This document shows positions 1 to 9,126 of a stretch of 64,000 nucleotides of DNA, one piece after another. The notes below the pieces were generated by a model. It did not search any database and had not been told where the DNA came from. It worked only from the letters and a program-made list of their open reading frames with translations. How positions within the stretch are numbered: the stretch's first letter is position 1; every line of letters starts with the position of its first letter. This stretch comes from Prostheceraeus crozeri (lineage: Eukaryota; Platyhelminthes; Polycladida; Euryleptidae): positions 412,167 through 476,166 of the forward strand of contig CAJQUW010014388.1 of NCBI GenBank assembly GCA_907163375.1, given 5' to 3'. A program made the translations under genes and the position numbers.

Positions 1-2
1 AA

Positions 3-3000
3 CAATATAAAGAACAATATGATAAAGAATATATTTATCAGCTACAAATATTAAATCAAAATTATTATCAAAATACATTTAATCTTACAAAAGAAATTAA
101 TGAAACACATGAAATATATAAAGATGAATTTGTAAAATTAGAACAGTCAAAACAACCAGCACAAGCGAATATATTATATTATCAGGGTCATTTTATATTG
201 TGTAAAGATGTTTCTATATTTACAAAAACTTCAGATAATAAAAATTTTCCTTGTCTTCAATGTATGACAAGTTTTAGAACTTTAGAAGAAATGAATAGAC
301 ATTTGGAGAATTGTCAACAAAACGAAGCAGTTCAAAATACTTTTCCTAAAGATGATTATTTAGAATATAATAAATGGTATTTTAAAAATAAAGTACCCTT
401 TACTATTTATTGTGATTTTGAAGCATATAATGTTAATATGACACAAAATCGAACGGAAAGTTCCAGGGCTTCACCCGATTCTGAAAATGATAATTCTGAT
501 AATGGTACGGGCCAAGCCCTAGAACCTTCGGTTTTTAATTATGAAAAAAGTTCAACTGAACAAAGTAAAGAAAAATATTTATTTGAACAAAAACCATTAT
601 GTTGGGGAATGTACATTCATTCGAATTATCCTGAATTATTTAAATCAGAATATTTACAATACTATGGTGAAGACAGTTCAGAAATAATTACAAAGAAAGT
701 AGAAGAATTACAAGGACGTTTTTCACAATTGCTTGAAACAAATAAACCAATGATACCATTAACGGATGAAGAAAGAAAAGAATTTTATGATGAAATAAAT
801 TGTTATTACTGTGGAAAAGGTTTTACAAATAAATATAAAACTGGCAGAGGTAGATATATTGATAAAGTAAAAGATCATGATCATCTAAATGGATTATATA
901 GAGGTGCAGCACATAATTCTTGTAATCTTAATGCTAACAAATTTAAATATAACTTTGTTCCTTTATATTTCTATAATGGTTCTAAATATGATTTCCATCT
1001 AGTAATGAAAGATTTATTTTCATCTGAAAAATTACAACAACAAAAAATAAATGTACTATGTAAACAAGAAGAAGAATATTTTTCAATGCAATTAGGTTGT
1101 ATTAGAATTTTAGATGCATTTAGATTTTTTACTCCTTATTCATTAGATGTTATGGGAAAAACTTTGAAACCTGAACAATGTAAAATATTAAATAAATATA
1201 ATTTAAAACCTTTAAAAGGAATATTTCCGTATGAGTACATAACTGGAGATTTTAATTCTGTGAATAAAATTATGGAAGAAGAACAACTTCCTCCAATAAA
1301 TAAATTTAAATCAACATTAAAACAATCACAATTATCAGACGAAGACTATGCAGAAGCTGAAAAGAATTGGAGAGAGTTAAATTGTAAAACAATGTATGAT
1401 TATACAATGAAATATCTACAGATAGATGTATTAATACTAGCTGATCTTTTCGAAAACTTTCGTGACATGTGTTTAGAATATTACGGAATAGATCCATGTT
1501 ATTGTTATTCTACACCAGGTTTAACATGGTTAGCAGGATTAAAACATACAAATGTTAAACTTAAACATTATAAAGAAAATACATATGATAAATTATTATT
1601 TTTTGAATCTGGAATTAGAGGTGGAGTTTCATCAGTTTTAGGTAATAGATATGTTAAATGTTATAATAAGAAAGTAAATCCACAAGAATATGGAATAATG
1701 AAACCTTTATCTCCAGAAGAAAAAGAAAAAATATTAGAAATTTTTCGAACGAAACGAGAAGGAGTAGAACGTGAAAATGCAATTGATGAATTCATGAGAG
1801 AAAACTATTTGTTATATTATGATTTTAATAGCTTATATTCTTCTTGCATGATACAAGAATTACCAACAGGTGAAATGACATGGTGTAATAATCTTGTTTA
1901 TCAAAGAACATATGATGGTGAAAATAATTTTGGTTATGTATATGAAGTTGATTTAGTATATCCTGATTATATAAAAGACGCATCAAAATATTATCCTTTC
2001 TGTCCAGAAAACAAAATTCCCAATATAGAAGATTTTTCAGATTATCAAAAATCTATAATTCCGAAAAAATACAGACCAACAAAAAAACTTATGTTAACAC
2101 AAGGTAATAAAGGAAAGTATGTTGTTGAAGGAAGAATGCTAGATTGGTATTTAAATCATGGCATGATTCTCACCAAAATACATCGAAAACTAGAGTATAG
2201 AAAATCTAAATGGTTAAAAAATTATATAGAGTTCAATATTGAAAAACGCAAAATATCTAAAAGAAATAAAGATGATTTTGGAAACGTTTTCTTCAAATTA
2301 ATGAATAATGCATTTTATGGTAAGACTTTAGAAAATGTACGTAATAGACAAAATATTGAAATAGTTTATGATAGAGATAGATTTCAAAATTTAACAAGGA
2401 AACCTACATATAAAAGAACTACTAGATTCAGTGATGAACTTTGTGCTGTTCATCTAAGAAGAAGCATTGTAAAACATGATAAGTTTAATTTCATTGGTTT
2501 CACTATATTAGAATTAGCTAAACTATTTATGTATAGTTTTATATATGATTATTTAGCACCTGCTTATGGCAAAAACTATAAATTACACTTCACAGATACC
2601 GATTCTATTTTCTTAGAATTAACAGTACCATATGGTTCTTCACTAGATAAAGAAATTAATAAAATAAAAGATATTATTCATCCTTCTGATTTATGTAAAG
2701 TAAAAGATGAATTAGAAGGAAATGAAGATTTCATAACAGAAGCTATATTTTTAAAATCTAAATGTTACTGTTATGATACAACTAAAAATATTAAAACACA
2801 TAAAACATTAAAAGGAATTTCAAAGGCATCAGTGGCTAATCAAATAACATTTCAAGATTATAAAAATGCATTATTTAATAATGAAATAAAAACAGCATGC
2901 AATTATAGACTTAATTCAAAGAAACATAAAATGTATTTAAAAGAAGAACATAAATTAGCATTAGATCCATTTGATGATAAAAGAAAAATTTTACCTGATG

Positions 3001-3023
3001 GAATAACTACTGAACCTTTTTAA
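3..3023 (+). CDS. Polinton protein-primed DNA polymerase B (5' end outside window)
   Basis: The frame is open from base 3, so the gene is cut by the window edge; no start is visible. Counting from the codon at 198, a C2H2 finger lies at residues 19-39. The exonuclease motifs follow: DFE at 73-75, YDFH at 264-267 and YLQID at 406-410. An endonuclease VII-like Cys/His block (CYYCGK through HNSCN, 202-243) sits between Exo I and Exo II, as is usual in Polinton polymerases. Polymerase motifs are DFNSLY (542-547), K-LMNNAFYG (700-708) and DTDS (800-803). The enzyme would replicate the linear element from a protein primer. The linker after Exo I (about 85-125) is low-complexity and contains GC-rich hairpin insertions read in frame. 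The catalytic domains are intact here, whereas the homologue in copy 2 is broken. Confidence 0.96.
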   Translation, partial: QYKEQYDKEYIYQLQILNQNYYQNTFNLTKEINETHEIYKDEFVKLEQSKQPAQANILYYQGHFILCKDVSIFTKTSDNKNFPCLQCMTSFRTLEEMNRHLENCQQNEAVQNTFPKDDYLEYNKWYFKNKVPFTIYCDFEAYNVNMTQNRTESSRASPDSENDNSDNGTGQALEPSVFNYEKSSTEQSKEKYLFEQKPLCWGMYIHSNYPELFKSEYLQYYGEDSSEIITKKVEELQGRFSQLLETNKPMIPLTDEERKEFYDEINCYYCGKGFTNKYKTGRGRYIDKVKDHDHLNGLYRGAAHNSCNLNANKFKYNFVPLYFYNGSKYDFHLVMKDLFSSEKLQQQKINVLCKQEEEYFSMQLGCIRILDAFRFFTPYSLDVMGKTLKPEQCKILNKYNLKPLKGIFPYEYITGDFNSVNKIMEEEQLPPINKFKSTLKQSQLSDEDYAEAEKNWRELNCKTMYDYTMKYLQIDVLILADLFENFRDMCLEYYGIDPCYCYSTPGLTWLAGLKHTNVKLKHYKENTYDKLLFFESGIRGGVSSVLGNRYVKCYNKKVNPQEYGIMKPLSPEEKEKILEIFRTKREGVERENAIDEFMRENYLLYYDFNSLYSSCMIQELPTGEMTWCNNLVYQRTYDGENNFGYVYEVDLVYPDYIKDASKYYPFCPENKIPNIEDFSDYQKSIIPKKYRPTKKLMLTQGNKGKYVVEGRMLDWYLNHGMILTKIHRKLEYRKSKWLKNYIEFNIEKRKISKRNKDDFGNVFFKLMNNAFYGKTLENVRNRQNIEIVYDRDRFQNLTRKPTYKRTTRFSDELCAVHLRRSIVKHDKFNFIGFTILELAKLFMYSFIYDYLAPAYGKNYKLHFTDTDSIFLELTVPYGSSLDKEINKIKDIIHPSDLCKVKDELEGNEDFITEAIFLKSKCYCYDTTKNIKTHKTLKGISKASVANQITFQDYKNALFNNEIKTACNYRLNSKKHKMYLKEEHKLALDPFDDKRKILPDGITTEPF

Positions 3024-3039
3024 TTTTCTAATTTCCATT

Positions 3040-3185
3040 TTCTAAATTTAACAGTATAACAATATAACAATATAAAATATTATAAAAATAAAATATTATA
3101 AAAATAAAATATTATAAAATAAAATATTATAAAAATAAAATATTATAAAATAAAATATTATAAAATAATAATAATAATAAAAAAT
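3040..3185. repeat. AT-rich tandem repeat between polymerase and next gene
   Basis: Repeated AAAATAAAATATTAT-type units fill the spacer between the polymerase stop and the next gene. The position coincides with one boundary of the three-gene block that is inverted relative to Polinton copy 2, so it may be scar or filler sequence. Confidence 0.8.
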
Positions 3186-3197
3186 TATCATATAAAA

Positions 3198-4034
3198 ATG
3201 GATAAAGTTAGAGCTGATAATTTTAAAAGAATAAAACAATTAGAAGAGTTAATAAAACAAAGAAATATTATGAAAGAAAATCATCTTCAACATAGAATGA
3301 CAAAAGCTGGTATTCAATCTGATATGTTTGATAAATTAAAAATAACTGAAGAAGTAAAAACTGATTATGAAAAAACTGTCGAACCATTTAAAATTCTTGA
3401 AAAGGAACTTAATGAAAAACGTGTTGATATAGCGGATCCTGTACTTAAAACACTATTAGATGACTATGGTTTATTAGAGGCAAACATAGATAAAAAATTA
3501 CCAAAATCTATGTTATTCGAACATTCTACTTTCCTTTTAGATAAAAAATTATTTGCAAGATTTTATCTTGGTGGTAAAGAAATATTTCCACAACCTTTAC
3601 GAGGATTAATTTTTACGCCAGATAAAAAACCTATTAGTTTAGATAGAAATTTTGTTGATCTTTTAAGAGGAGCAGATTTAAAAAATTATGCTGTAGAAGA
3701 TCTAATAAAATATAAAACTATATTAGATAGAGTTGGCACAGTAAAAACTCTTAGACGTTATAAACAATTAGAAAATTTATTATCAACGGGAGTTAAAGTA
3801 GGGAAAGGTTTATCTGAAAAACAGAAAACAAAAAAACAGAAAACAGAAACAACCATATTTTTACCAGATGATCCACAAGAATTACTAAATAGATTAAATA
3901 TTTTAATATCTGCAATAAAAGAAGGACATAATTCTAGTTTCAATGAAATTCATGCTATATTGAAAAGACTGTTAGAAAAGAAGATTCTAAATGAAGAGGA
4001 TTATAAAAGTGTATCTGAAATATGTTGTTTCTAA
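3198..4034 (+). CDS. Polinton conserved protein, putative virion component (278 aa)
   Basis: The ATG at 3198 follows an A-rich leader and starts MDKVRADNFKRIKQ. The N-terminal 60 residues are charged and helical, probably coiled coil. A central segment (about 120-180) has the pattern RFYLGGKEIF then DLLRGADLKNYAVEDLIKY, which resembles in layout a protein common in invertebrate Polintons (a Tyr/Gly-rich core followed by an L-L-x(n)-Y helix); this comparison is from memory. The C-terminus (220-275) is a second helical segment. The homologue in copy 2 (38964) is frameshifted near its end. The gene sits upstream of penton and packaging ATPase in the same direction, which supports a virion role; a precise function is not known to me. 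Confidence 0.75.
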   Translation: MDKVRADNFKRIKQLEELIKQRNIMKENHLQHRMTKAGIQSDMFDKLKITEEVKTDYEKTVEPFKILEKELNEKRVDIADPVLKTLLDDYGLLEANIDKKLPKSMLFEHSTFLLDKKLFARFYLGGKEIFPQPLRGLIFTPDKKPISLDRNFVDLLRGADLKNYAVEDLIKYKTILDRVGTVKTLRRYKQLENLLSTGVKVGKGLSEKQKTKKQKTETTIFLPDDPQELLNRLNILISAIKEGHNSSFNEIHAILKRLLEKKILNEEDYKSVSEICCF

Positions 4035-4075
4035 TTTTTTATAAAAAAATATTTATTTAATTTTTTAGTTTAAAA

Positions 4076-4872
4076 ATGTGTTCAGCAGATTTAGACAAAA
4101 TTAATAAATTAATAATCATTTACAAAATTTAACAGAGATTTTGGGTTCATCAAAATTTAGTACGACGTTAAAAATTATAACAACTACTTCATCACACACT
4201 TGTAATTTAGAACCCATTCTACATTTAGAACAAAATAAAAATTATCAAATTGCATTGACTAGTTTCTCTACATTTAACACTATTCAAAACGTTATCAAAG
4301 ATGTGAATGATCAATTTAGATATTCTACTGATAAAGGCAAAACATGGAAAATATTAACTTTTCTTCCTGGTTCTTACGAAGTTGAAACAATATCAAATGA
4401 AATTAAGAGACATTTAGGTATACCATTTAAAGATAAGAAACAATTACATTTTGCAGTTGAACCGGCAGTTAATAAATTTTCTCTTACTTTAGACGAAAAT
4501 CATCAAGTTGATTTTAATCATGATAGATCATTGTCAAAGCTATTAGGATTTAATAAACAAACTTACAGTCAAGGTTATCATTTAGGTGAGAAGATTCCAA
4601 AAATAACTGAAATAAATTCAATTGTTGTACATTGTGACATTATTGAAGGAGGATATATAAATGGTAAATTATCAAATTTAATATTCAGTTTTCCAGCTTT
4701 TACTGTACCCATTGGTTATAGATTAAATGTAATTCCACAAACATTAATATATTTTCCTATTACAAGAAAAACTATTAACAACATTGGCATTAGAATCACT
4801 GATGAAAAAGGACAAGAAATAAATTTTGGAGGTGAAGAGATTATGATAGATCTTTTGGTACGGGAGGTATAA
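4076..4872 (+). pseudogene. Polinton minor capsid protein (penton), frameshifted near N-terminus
   Basis: From about 4141 the frame encodes a 243-residue single-jelly-roll penton-like protein with the family features: a FSTFNTIQN segment, a PGSYEVETI strand, a LLGF motif and a C-terminal GGEEIMIDLLVREV strand. Upstream, an ATG at 4076 opens MCSADLDKIN, matching the start in copy 2 (40051), but an extra 8-bp AT-rich stretch near 4099-4110 puts it out of frame with the core. There is no ATG immediately before the core. The protein would form capsid vertices. Copy 2 is inactivated differently, by a stop codon, so the two copies decayed independently. Confidence 0.85.
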
Positions 4873-5023
4873 ACTTTTACGCTACAATAGAGAAGTTTAA
4901 TTTTTTGTATCATTTTCATTATTAATCTTATTAATCTTATTAATCTTATTATTAGAAACAAAAAATAAACTTAAATTAAAATTTTATTTTTATTTTTTTG
5001 TTTCTAAAAACACTAATTCAATA

Positions 5024-5813
5024 ATGGATGAATTTATTACTTTAAAAATGAATGAAATGACTTTAAATAAAAAAAAAACTTAAATTTAATCATCATCCAA
5101 ATTTATCTAATAAAGTTTTGTCAGTTATTTGTGGAAGATCAGGATGTGGAAAAACATATCTATTATTCAAAATTTTAACGACTCCAAATTTTTTGGATTA
5201 TAACAATCTTATAATTTATACAACAACGGCAGAACAACCCGTCTATCAATTTTTAAAATATGGATTTGAAAATAATCTTACAAGAACAGCAATTGCTTCT
5301 CTATTCGAAGAATACGAAAAATCTGAATATGAAGAAGAAATAAATTTGTGGTGTGAAGAAGCAGCAAAAAATAAACAATTAGTTGAATCCAATAAAAATA
5401 AGCATATAAAAATACAATTAATAGATGATAGTGGTAATATGCAAGATCCTAGTAAACTAGATAAAACAATGAAACATTGTGTAATTTTTGATGATTGTGT
5501 TAATGACAGAAATCAGTCAGTTCAAAGAAATTATTTCACAAGAGGTAGACATAATAACTGTAGTGTATTTTATTTGACACAAAGTATGTATTCATTAGAT
5601 GGAAGTGTTATTAGAAAGAATGCAAATATATTTATACTATTTGAAATAAATGCAAGAAACTTAAGTGATTTGTTAAGAGATTTATGTATAAGAGATAAAG
5701 ATGAATTTAAACAATCGTGTAATAATGCTTGGTCAAAAGATTATGGATTTATCACAATTAATATTGATAAAAAAATTCATGAAAGAGTTATCGAACAATT
5801 GTTTACCGAGTAA
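5024..5813 (+). pseudogene. Polinton FtsK/HerA-type genome packaging ATPase, N-terminal frameshift
   Basis: The core from 5118 carries Walker A (GRSGCGKT), Walker B (VIFDDC) and a downstream RGRHNN...YLTQS sensor-like segment, typical of A32-like packaging ATPases that pump DNA into the capsid. Candidate starts at 5024 and 5048 run into a 10-A tract (about 5069-5078) and then a stop, while copy 2 has nine A's and an open frame. The core therefore lacks an in-frame ATG here. A homopolymer sequencing error or slippage is possible. Apart from this the 231-residue core looks intact. Confidence 0.85.
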
Positions 5814-5853
5814 TAAAAATATACAAATATAATGTTTTAATATTTTATTTTTT

Positions 5854-5890
5854 ATTATCAGCTTTAATTTTGTCTATTTTTTTTAAAATA
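5854..5890 (-). pseudogene. Vestige of the start of the MDKI/MDKV gene
   Basis: Read on the minus strand, this stretch matches the leader and first codons of the gene at 38964 of copy 2, including ATTAAAGCTGATAAT against ATTAGAGCTGATAAT, but its start codon is ATA and the match stops after about 25 coding bases. The adjoining sequence up to about 5975 matches the spacer after the membrane-protein gene in copy 2. The intact gene of copy 1 lies elsewhere (3198), so this marks where it stood before the block was inverted. Confidence 0.8.
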
Positions 5891-6016
5891 TAATATTTGA
5901 ATTTTGTGGTAACATTGGTATACAGCAAAAACATTTTACTGAACAAATTATTTTTTTATTGCTTTGTTGTTTGACATCTTTTCGTTTAAAATTTTCTCGT
6001 TTAAAATTTTCTCGTA

Positions 6017-6652
6017 TTAAGTTTTGTTTAATAAAGTTTTGTCTAATAAAGTTTTTAGCTCTTCTAAAAAAATTTTATCATCACTAAAAGTTTTACCATC
6101 ACTAGAAATTTTACCATCCTTTTTATTTTTATCATCAACTTTTTCTGTCTGTGATTGAAATGATATTTGATTTACTTCATTAGCTATTTGATCAAATTTT
6201 TCAATCTCATCTAACGTAATAACATTATCATCACATACTCTTTGAAAGTAGTAATGTAGTTTATCATATACTTCTTTAATATGTAAATGCTTAGTTTTTA
6301 ATGATTTTCGTTTCTTAGTTATTAAAGATTTTTCTAACATTGTAGCAAGTGAAGTTGCAAAAACACCCGTACCTGTTAAAGCTGTAGCAACTACTGGAAT
6401 TACTAAAACACCTGAAGATATAACAATTGTTAAAGCACCTAAACTTATTGTTAAGAATATGCCAATTCCTTGTGTTACATTCTTAACTTTAGACCATCTC
6501 TTTCTTAACTTTTTATAATGCTCTAATCTTAATACTAATTGAGATTCCTTATCTTTCATATAACGTACTCTATCTTTGTGTTTTGCAATATCCATTTCAT
6601 ATGATAATGAAGGATATATTCTTGCGGTTTCATCCACTTTTGTTTCTTCCAT
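6017..6652 (-). CDS. Polinton two-helix membrane protein of unknown function (211 aa)
   Basis: The ATG at 6652 starts MEETKVDETARIYPS. A charged helical stretch (about 25-62) precedes two hydrophobic segments (about 65-83 and 86-107) separated by a short turn, so the protein probably sits in a membrane as a hairpin. The C-terminal third is hydrophilic and lysine/aspartate-rich with DGK repeats. It is the gene closest to the TIR and reads inward. Copy 2 has a homologue at 38134-38908 with a one-base insertion, plus fragments of it next to both TIRs. I do not recognise the family beyond its recurrence in these two elements; a membrane-active virion role is only a possibility. Confidence 0.8.
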   Translation of the reverse strand: MEETKVDETARIYPSLSYEMDIAKHKDRVRYMKDKESQLVLRLEHYKKLRKRWSKVKNVTQGIGIFLTISLGALTIVISSGVLVIPVVATALTGTGVFATSLATMLEKSLITKKRKSLKTKHLHIKEVYDKLHYYFQRVCDDNVITLDEIEKFDQIANEVNQISFQSQTEKVDDKNKKDGKISSDGKTFSDDKIFLEELKTLLDKTLLNKT

Positions 6653-6671
6653 TTTTAAAGAAATATTTTTA

Positions 6672-6707
6672 ACGGCAAAGCCCTGGAAGACATCTCCGAT
6701 GTCCCGC
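6672..6707. repeat. 36-bp GC-rich double-hairpin element
   Basis: Two adjacent stems, GGCAAAGCC and GACATC/GATGTC, are flanked by TA on both sides (6670-6671 and 6708-6709). The equivalent junction in copy 2 (53515-53530) reads straight through without it, which fits insertion with duplication of TA. Related units lie at 39758 and 44246. Confidence 0.8.
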
Positions 6708-7266
6708 TAGTCACATGATATATTTTAAAAACCTGAAAGATGGATAAAATTCATGAATTTGAAATTCTCAACTTTTATGATTTTTTTCGGTGTCCTAGAA
6801 CGGTCATGATTTTGGCGGGGGTGAAAAATGACATAATCACAAATTTGAGATTCTTAACTTTTATGATTTTCGGTGTCCTAGAACGGTCATGATTTTGGCG
6901 GGGGTGAAAAATGTCATAATCACAAATTTGAGATTTTGAAAAATTTGAAAAACTGGGTATTTTTAAAAACGCCCAAATCGGAGCGAAGCTCCTCTGGCTT
7001 TAGCCGATTTATGAATTTAGGTCTTCATAACCTGAAAAAGGGTTCAAATACATGAATCGGCTTAAGCCAGAGGAGCTTCGCTCCGATTTATGTCGTTTTT
7101 AAAAGTACCATTTTTCAAAAAATGGTACTTTTTTGAATGGACTAAATTCATGAATTTAGGTCTTAAAAACCTGAAAAAGGGACTAAATTCATAAATTTAT
7201 GTCGTTTTTAAAAGTACTAATTTTTTTGATTTTATGGTGTCCTGGAACGGTCTTTTGTCCATTACT
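6708..7266. repeat. Right terminal inverted repeat of Polinton copy 1
   Basis: This matches the TIRs at 33143 and 53521. It carries iterated GGTGTCCTRGAACGGTC units at about 6790, 6872 and 7236, the last at the extreme end. A hairpin family (GGAGCGAAGCTCC next to GGCTTTAGCC) is present at about 6976-7009 and again inverted at about 7045-7088. The copy 2 TIRs lack these hairpins. Only one TIR of this copy is in the window, so the target duplication cannot be checked. Confidence 0.9.
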
Positions 7267-9126
7267 TATATGGTCTTTGCGGAAAGGCATCAGCATGAGC
7301 TGGAAACTCATCTAGTATGCCTGTAACTGCATTACAGATTTATTCATTGCCGATGGTGTTGTGGTTTCGCCGACGATGATTGAACACAGCGTGGAACTTA
7401 TCTCTTGGAATAACCGGTACTGGTATTTGCGGATTCCTTCCAATAAGCTCTTGTCGGTGGGCTCAAGCTAAACTTGAGCGTGATGACTTGGTGAGAATGC
7501 TCGAAGGTGCAGTTCAGCAACATCCAGAGACAGGAATCACCATTAACAGTACGCAGCTTGTAGGCTAGGTTATTTTTAGTTAAGGTGTTGCGCCATCTCT
7601 TCTATTAAGAATTATCTCCAGACAAAACATGAAATAGACCTATGTACGAATGTCGGTGACGACATAAAATCAGATGAAGAGTGTGATGCTTTTATTATGT
7701 GACTTCCTTTATCATAATATAGACCGTACTGGCGACCGTGCAATAGCATTAAGCATTCTAGTGACGTTCGATAACTATTTCTTCGGTTATTTAGCTCATA
7801 GATGATATATCGTCGTTGTCGCGACAATATCTCGTATGTAATTTCAAGGTTATTGGTTAATGTCAAATTACACAATTTTCAAGAAGGAGCAGAAAACTAT
7901 AAGTCGATTACGATACTTGGAACCAAATGTAGATTTTGATACTTGGATCGAAAATGGGAACCATCTTAGCTTATGGCTTTTAACAATCTTCTACTATCGA
8001 CAAGATGTTTTCAAATACAAATTGAAAATTTGTCCAATTGAAATTGAATATTGTCGCGAAAACGGCGATATGCACTGCACCTAGTCATTCATTTCTAACT
8101 TTCTTGATATCAAAGGTGCGGTGTTTATTAAATAGTTGACCACTCAGCTGCGACGCTTATTAGAGGGCGGCGTTTATTAGAGGAAATACGGTGCTTACAT
8201 ACTTTCTTGTATGGAATGATTAGAGGCGTCAAAATTCCGGATGTCAGGAAATTAAGGTTTTATTTTTGCGAGCGCTTTCAATCAGCTTCAATCAGATCGA
8301 AAGCGCTCGCAAAAATAAAACCTTAATTTCCTAACATCCGGAATTTTGACGCCTCTAATCATTCTATTCAATGGCACGTCAATTGTTTAAAGATGCACTT
8401 TCTTGTATAAGGGAAATGCCAAGATTAAAGCAGTCCATAATCTACACCGACGTCAATCAAATGCAACGAACCTCAATAACCCTTCTGTAGGTGTTACTCC
8501 TTAGGTGAGTTAATTGATTTGGCTGCGAAGTCTAAGTACTTGGACCCTAAGTTTATCGCCTCAATAGTTACTGGTAGATTACTATGTGAGGTCACCGGCA
8601 ATATTTGAAGCTACAGGTTTTTGTAGACATGCCGAATGTGATTCATCATTTGGCCTGCTAGATAAACTTGTGACTGTTTTTTGAATTTAAAAAACTGAAT
8701 GGTTTGGTAAAAAGAAGTGAGTGACTGGTTCTGGAAAATCATCAATCGTCACTCAATAACGATATAGTCTAGTAATGTGAAATCACATGTTTTCGTTGGC
8801 CATATGAATAATTTTGTACAGATTCTTCACAATAATCACACGCATTTTAATATTTGCTGTAGGACTATACTTTACCCTTATTGTTCACAAATATGTAAAA
8901 GTAGTCGGTGCACCGAACTTTTCCCTAAATTACCGGTAATTTATAACTCAAAAAGCCCAGACACTCGAAATTGAGTATTGAATGATTGAGTTCAATAAAT
9001 TGCTCGCACATGCTGGTAGATAATTGTACATTCCATGAATAAATCAAAAGACATTAATCGTTCGAAAATATGTATTCTGAAATCTGAGATTCTGATTGTC
9101 ATGTTACAACAAATAAATGATATGTA
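7267..9126. other. Host intergenic DNA downstream of VHL
   Basis: No convincing gene is seen. A 62-codon open stretch at about 7380-7568 ends in a plausible C-terminal-looking peptide, but there is no partner exon or recognisable domain. Near 8110-8190 there are GGCGGCGTTTATTAGAGG-type repeats of the kind found near transposon ends. A long perfect palindrome at 8214-8364 is listed separately. Confidence 0.5.
8214..8364. repeat. Long hairpin MITE (66-bp arms, 19-bp loop)
   Basis: Arms 8214-8279 and 8299-8364 are inverted copies with only a single mismatch that I can see (GTCAGG against GTTAGG). A 12-bp direct repeat ACTTTCTTGTAT occurs just outside, at about 8200 and 8396. The structure would fold into an almost perfect stem and fits a foldback MITE. 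Confidence 0.85.

Larger units (their letters stand above)
1..7266 (+). mobile_element. Polinton/Maverick copy 1, right portion (left part lies outside window)
   Basis: The segment carries five Polinton-type genes and ends in a TIR whose terminal sequence (GGAACGGTCTTTTGTCCATTACT, given here only as a positional reference to 7244-7266) matches the ends of the second Polinton at 33143 and 54089. It is strikingly AT-rich, unlike the host DNA that begins after 7266. Gene order toward the right TIR is polymerase (+), virion protein (+), penton (+), ATPase (+), membrane protein (-). Integrase, protease and major capsid genes must lie left of base 1 if the copy is complete. The penton and ATPase reading frames are damaged, so this copy is probably no longer autonomous. 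Confidence 0.93.

Noticed and set aside
7380..7568. Possible 3' exon of an unknown host gene
   Set aside because: The peptide looks coding-like near its end, but there is no acceptor I can trust and no upstream exon outside the Polinton.
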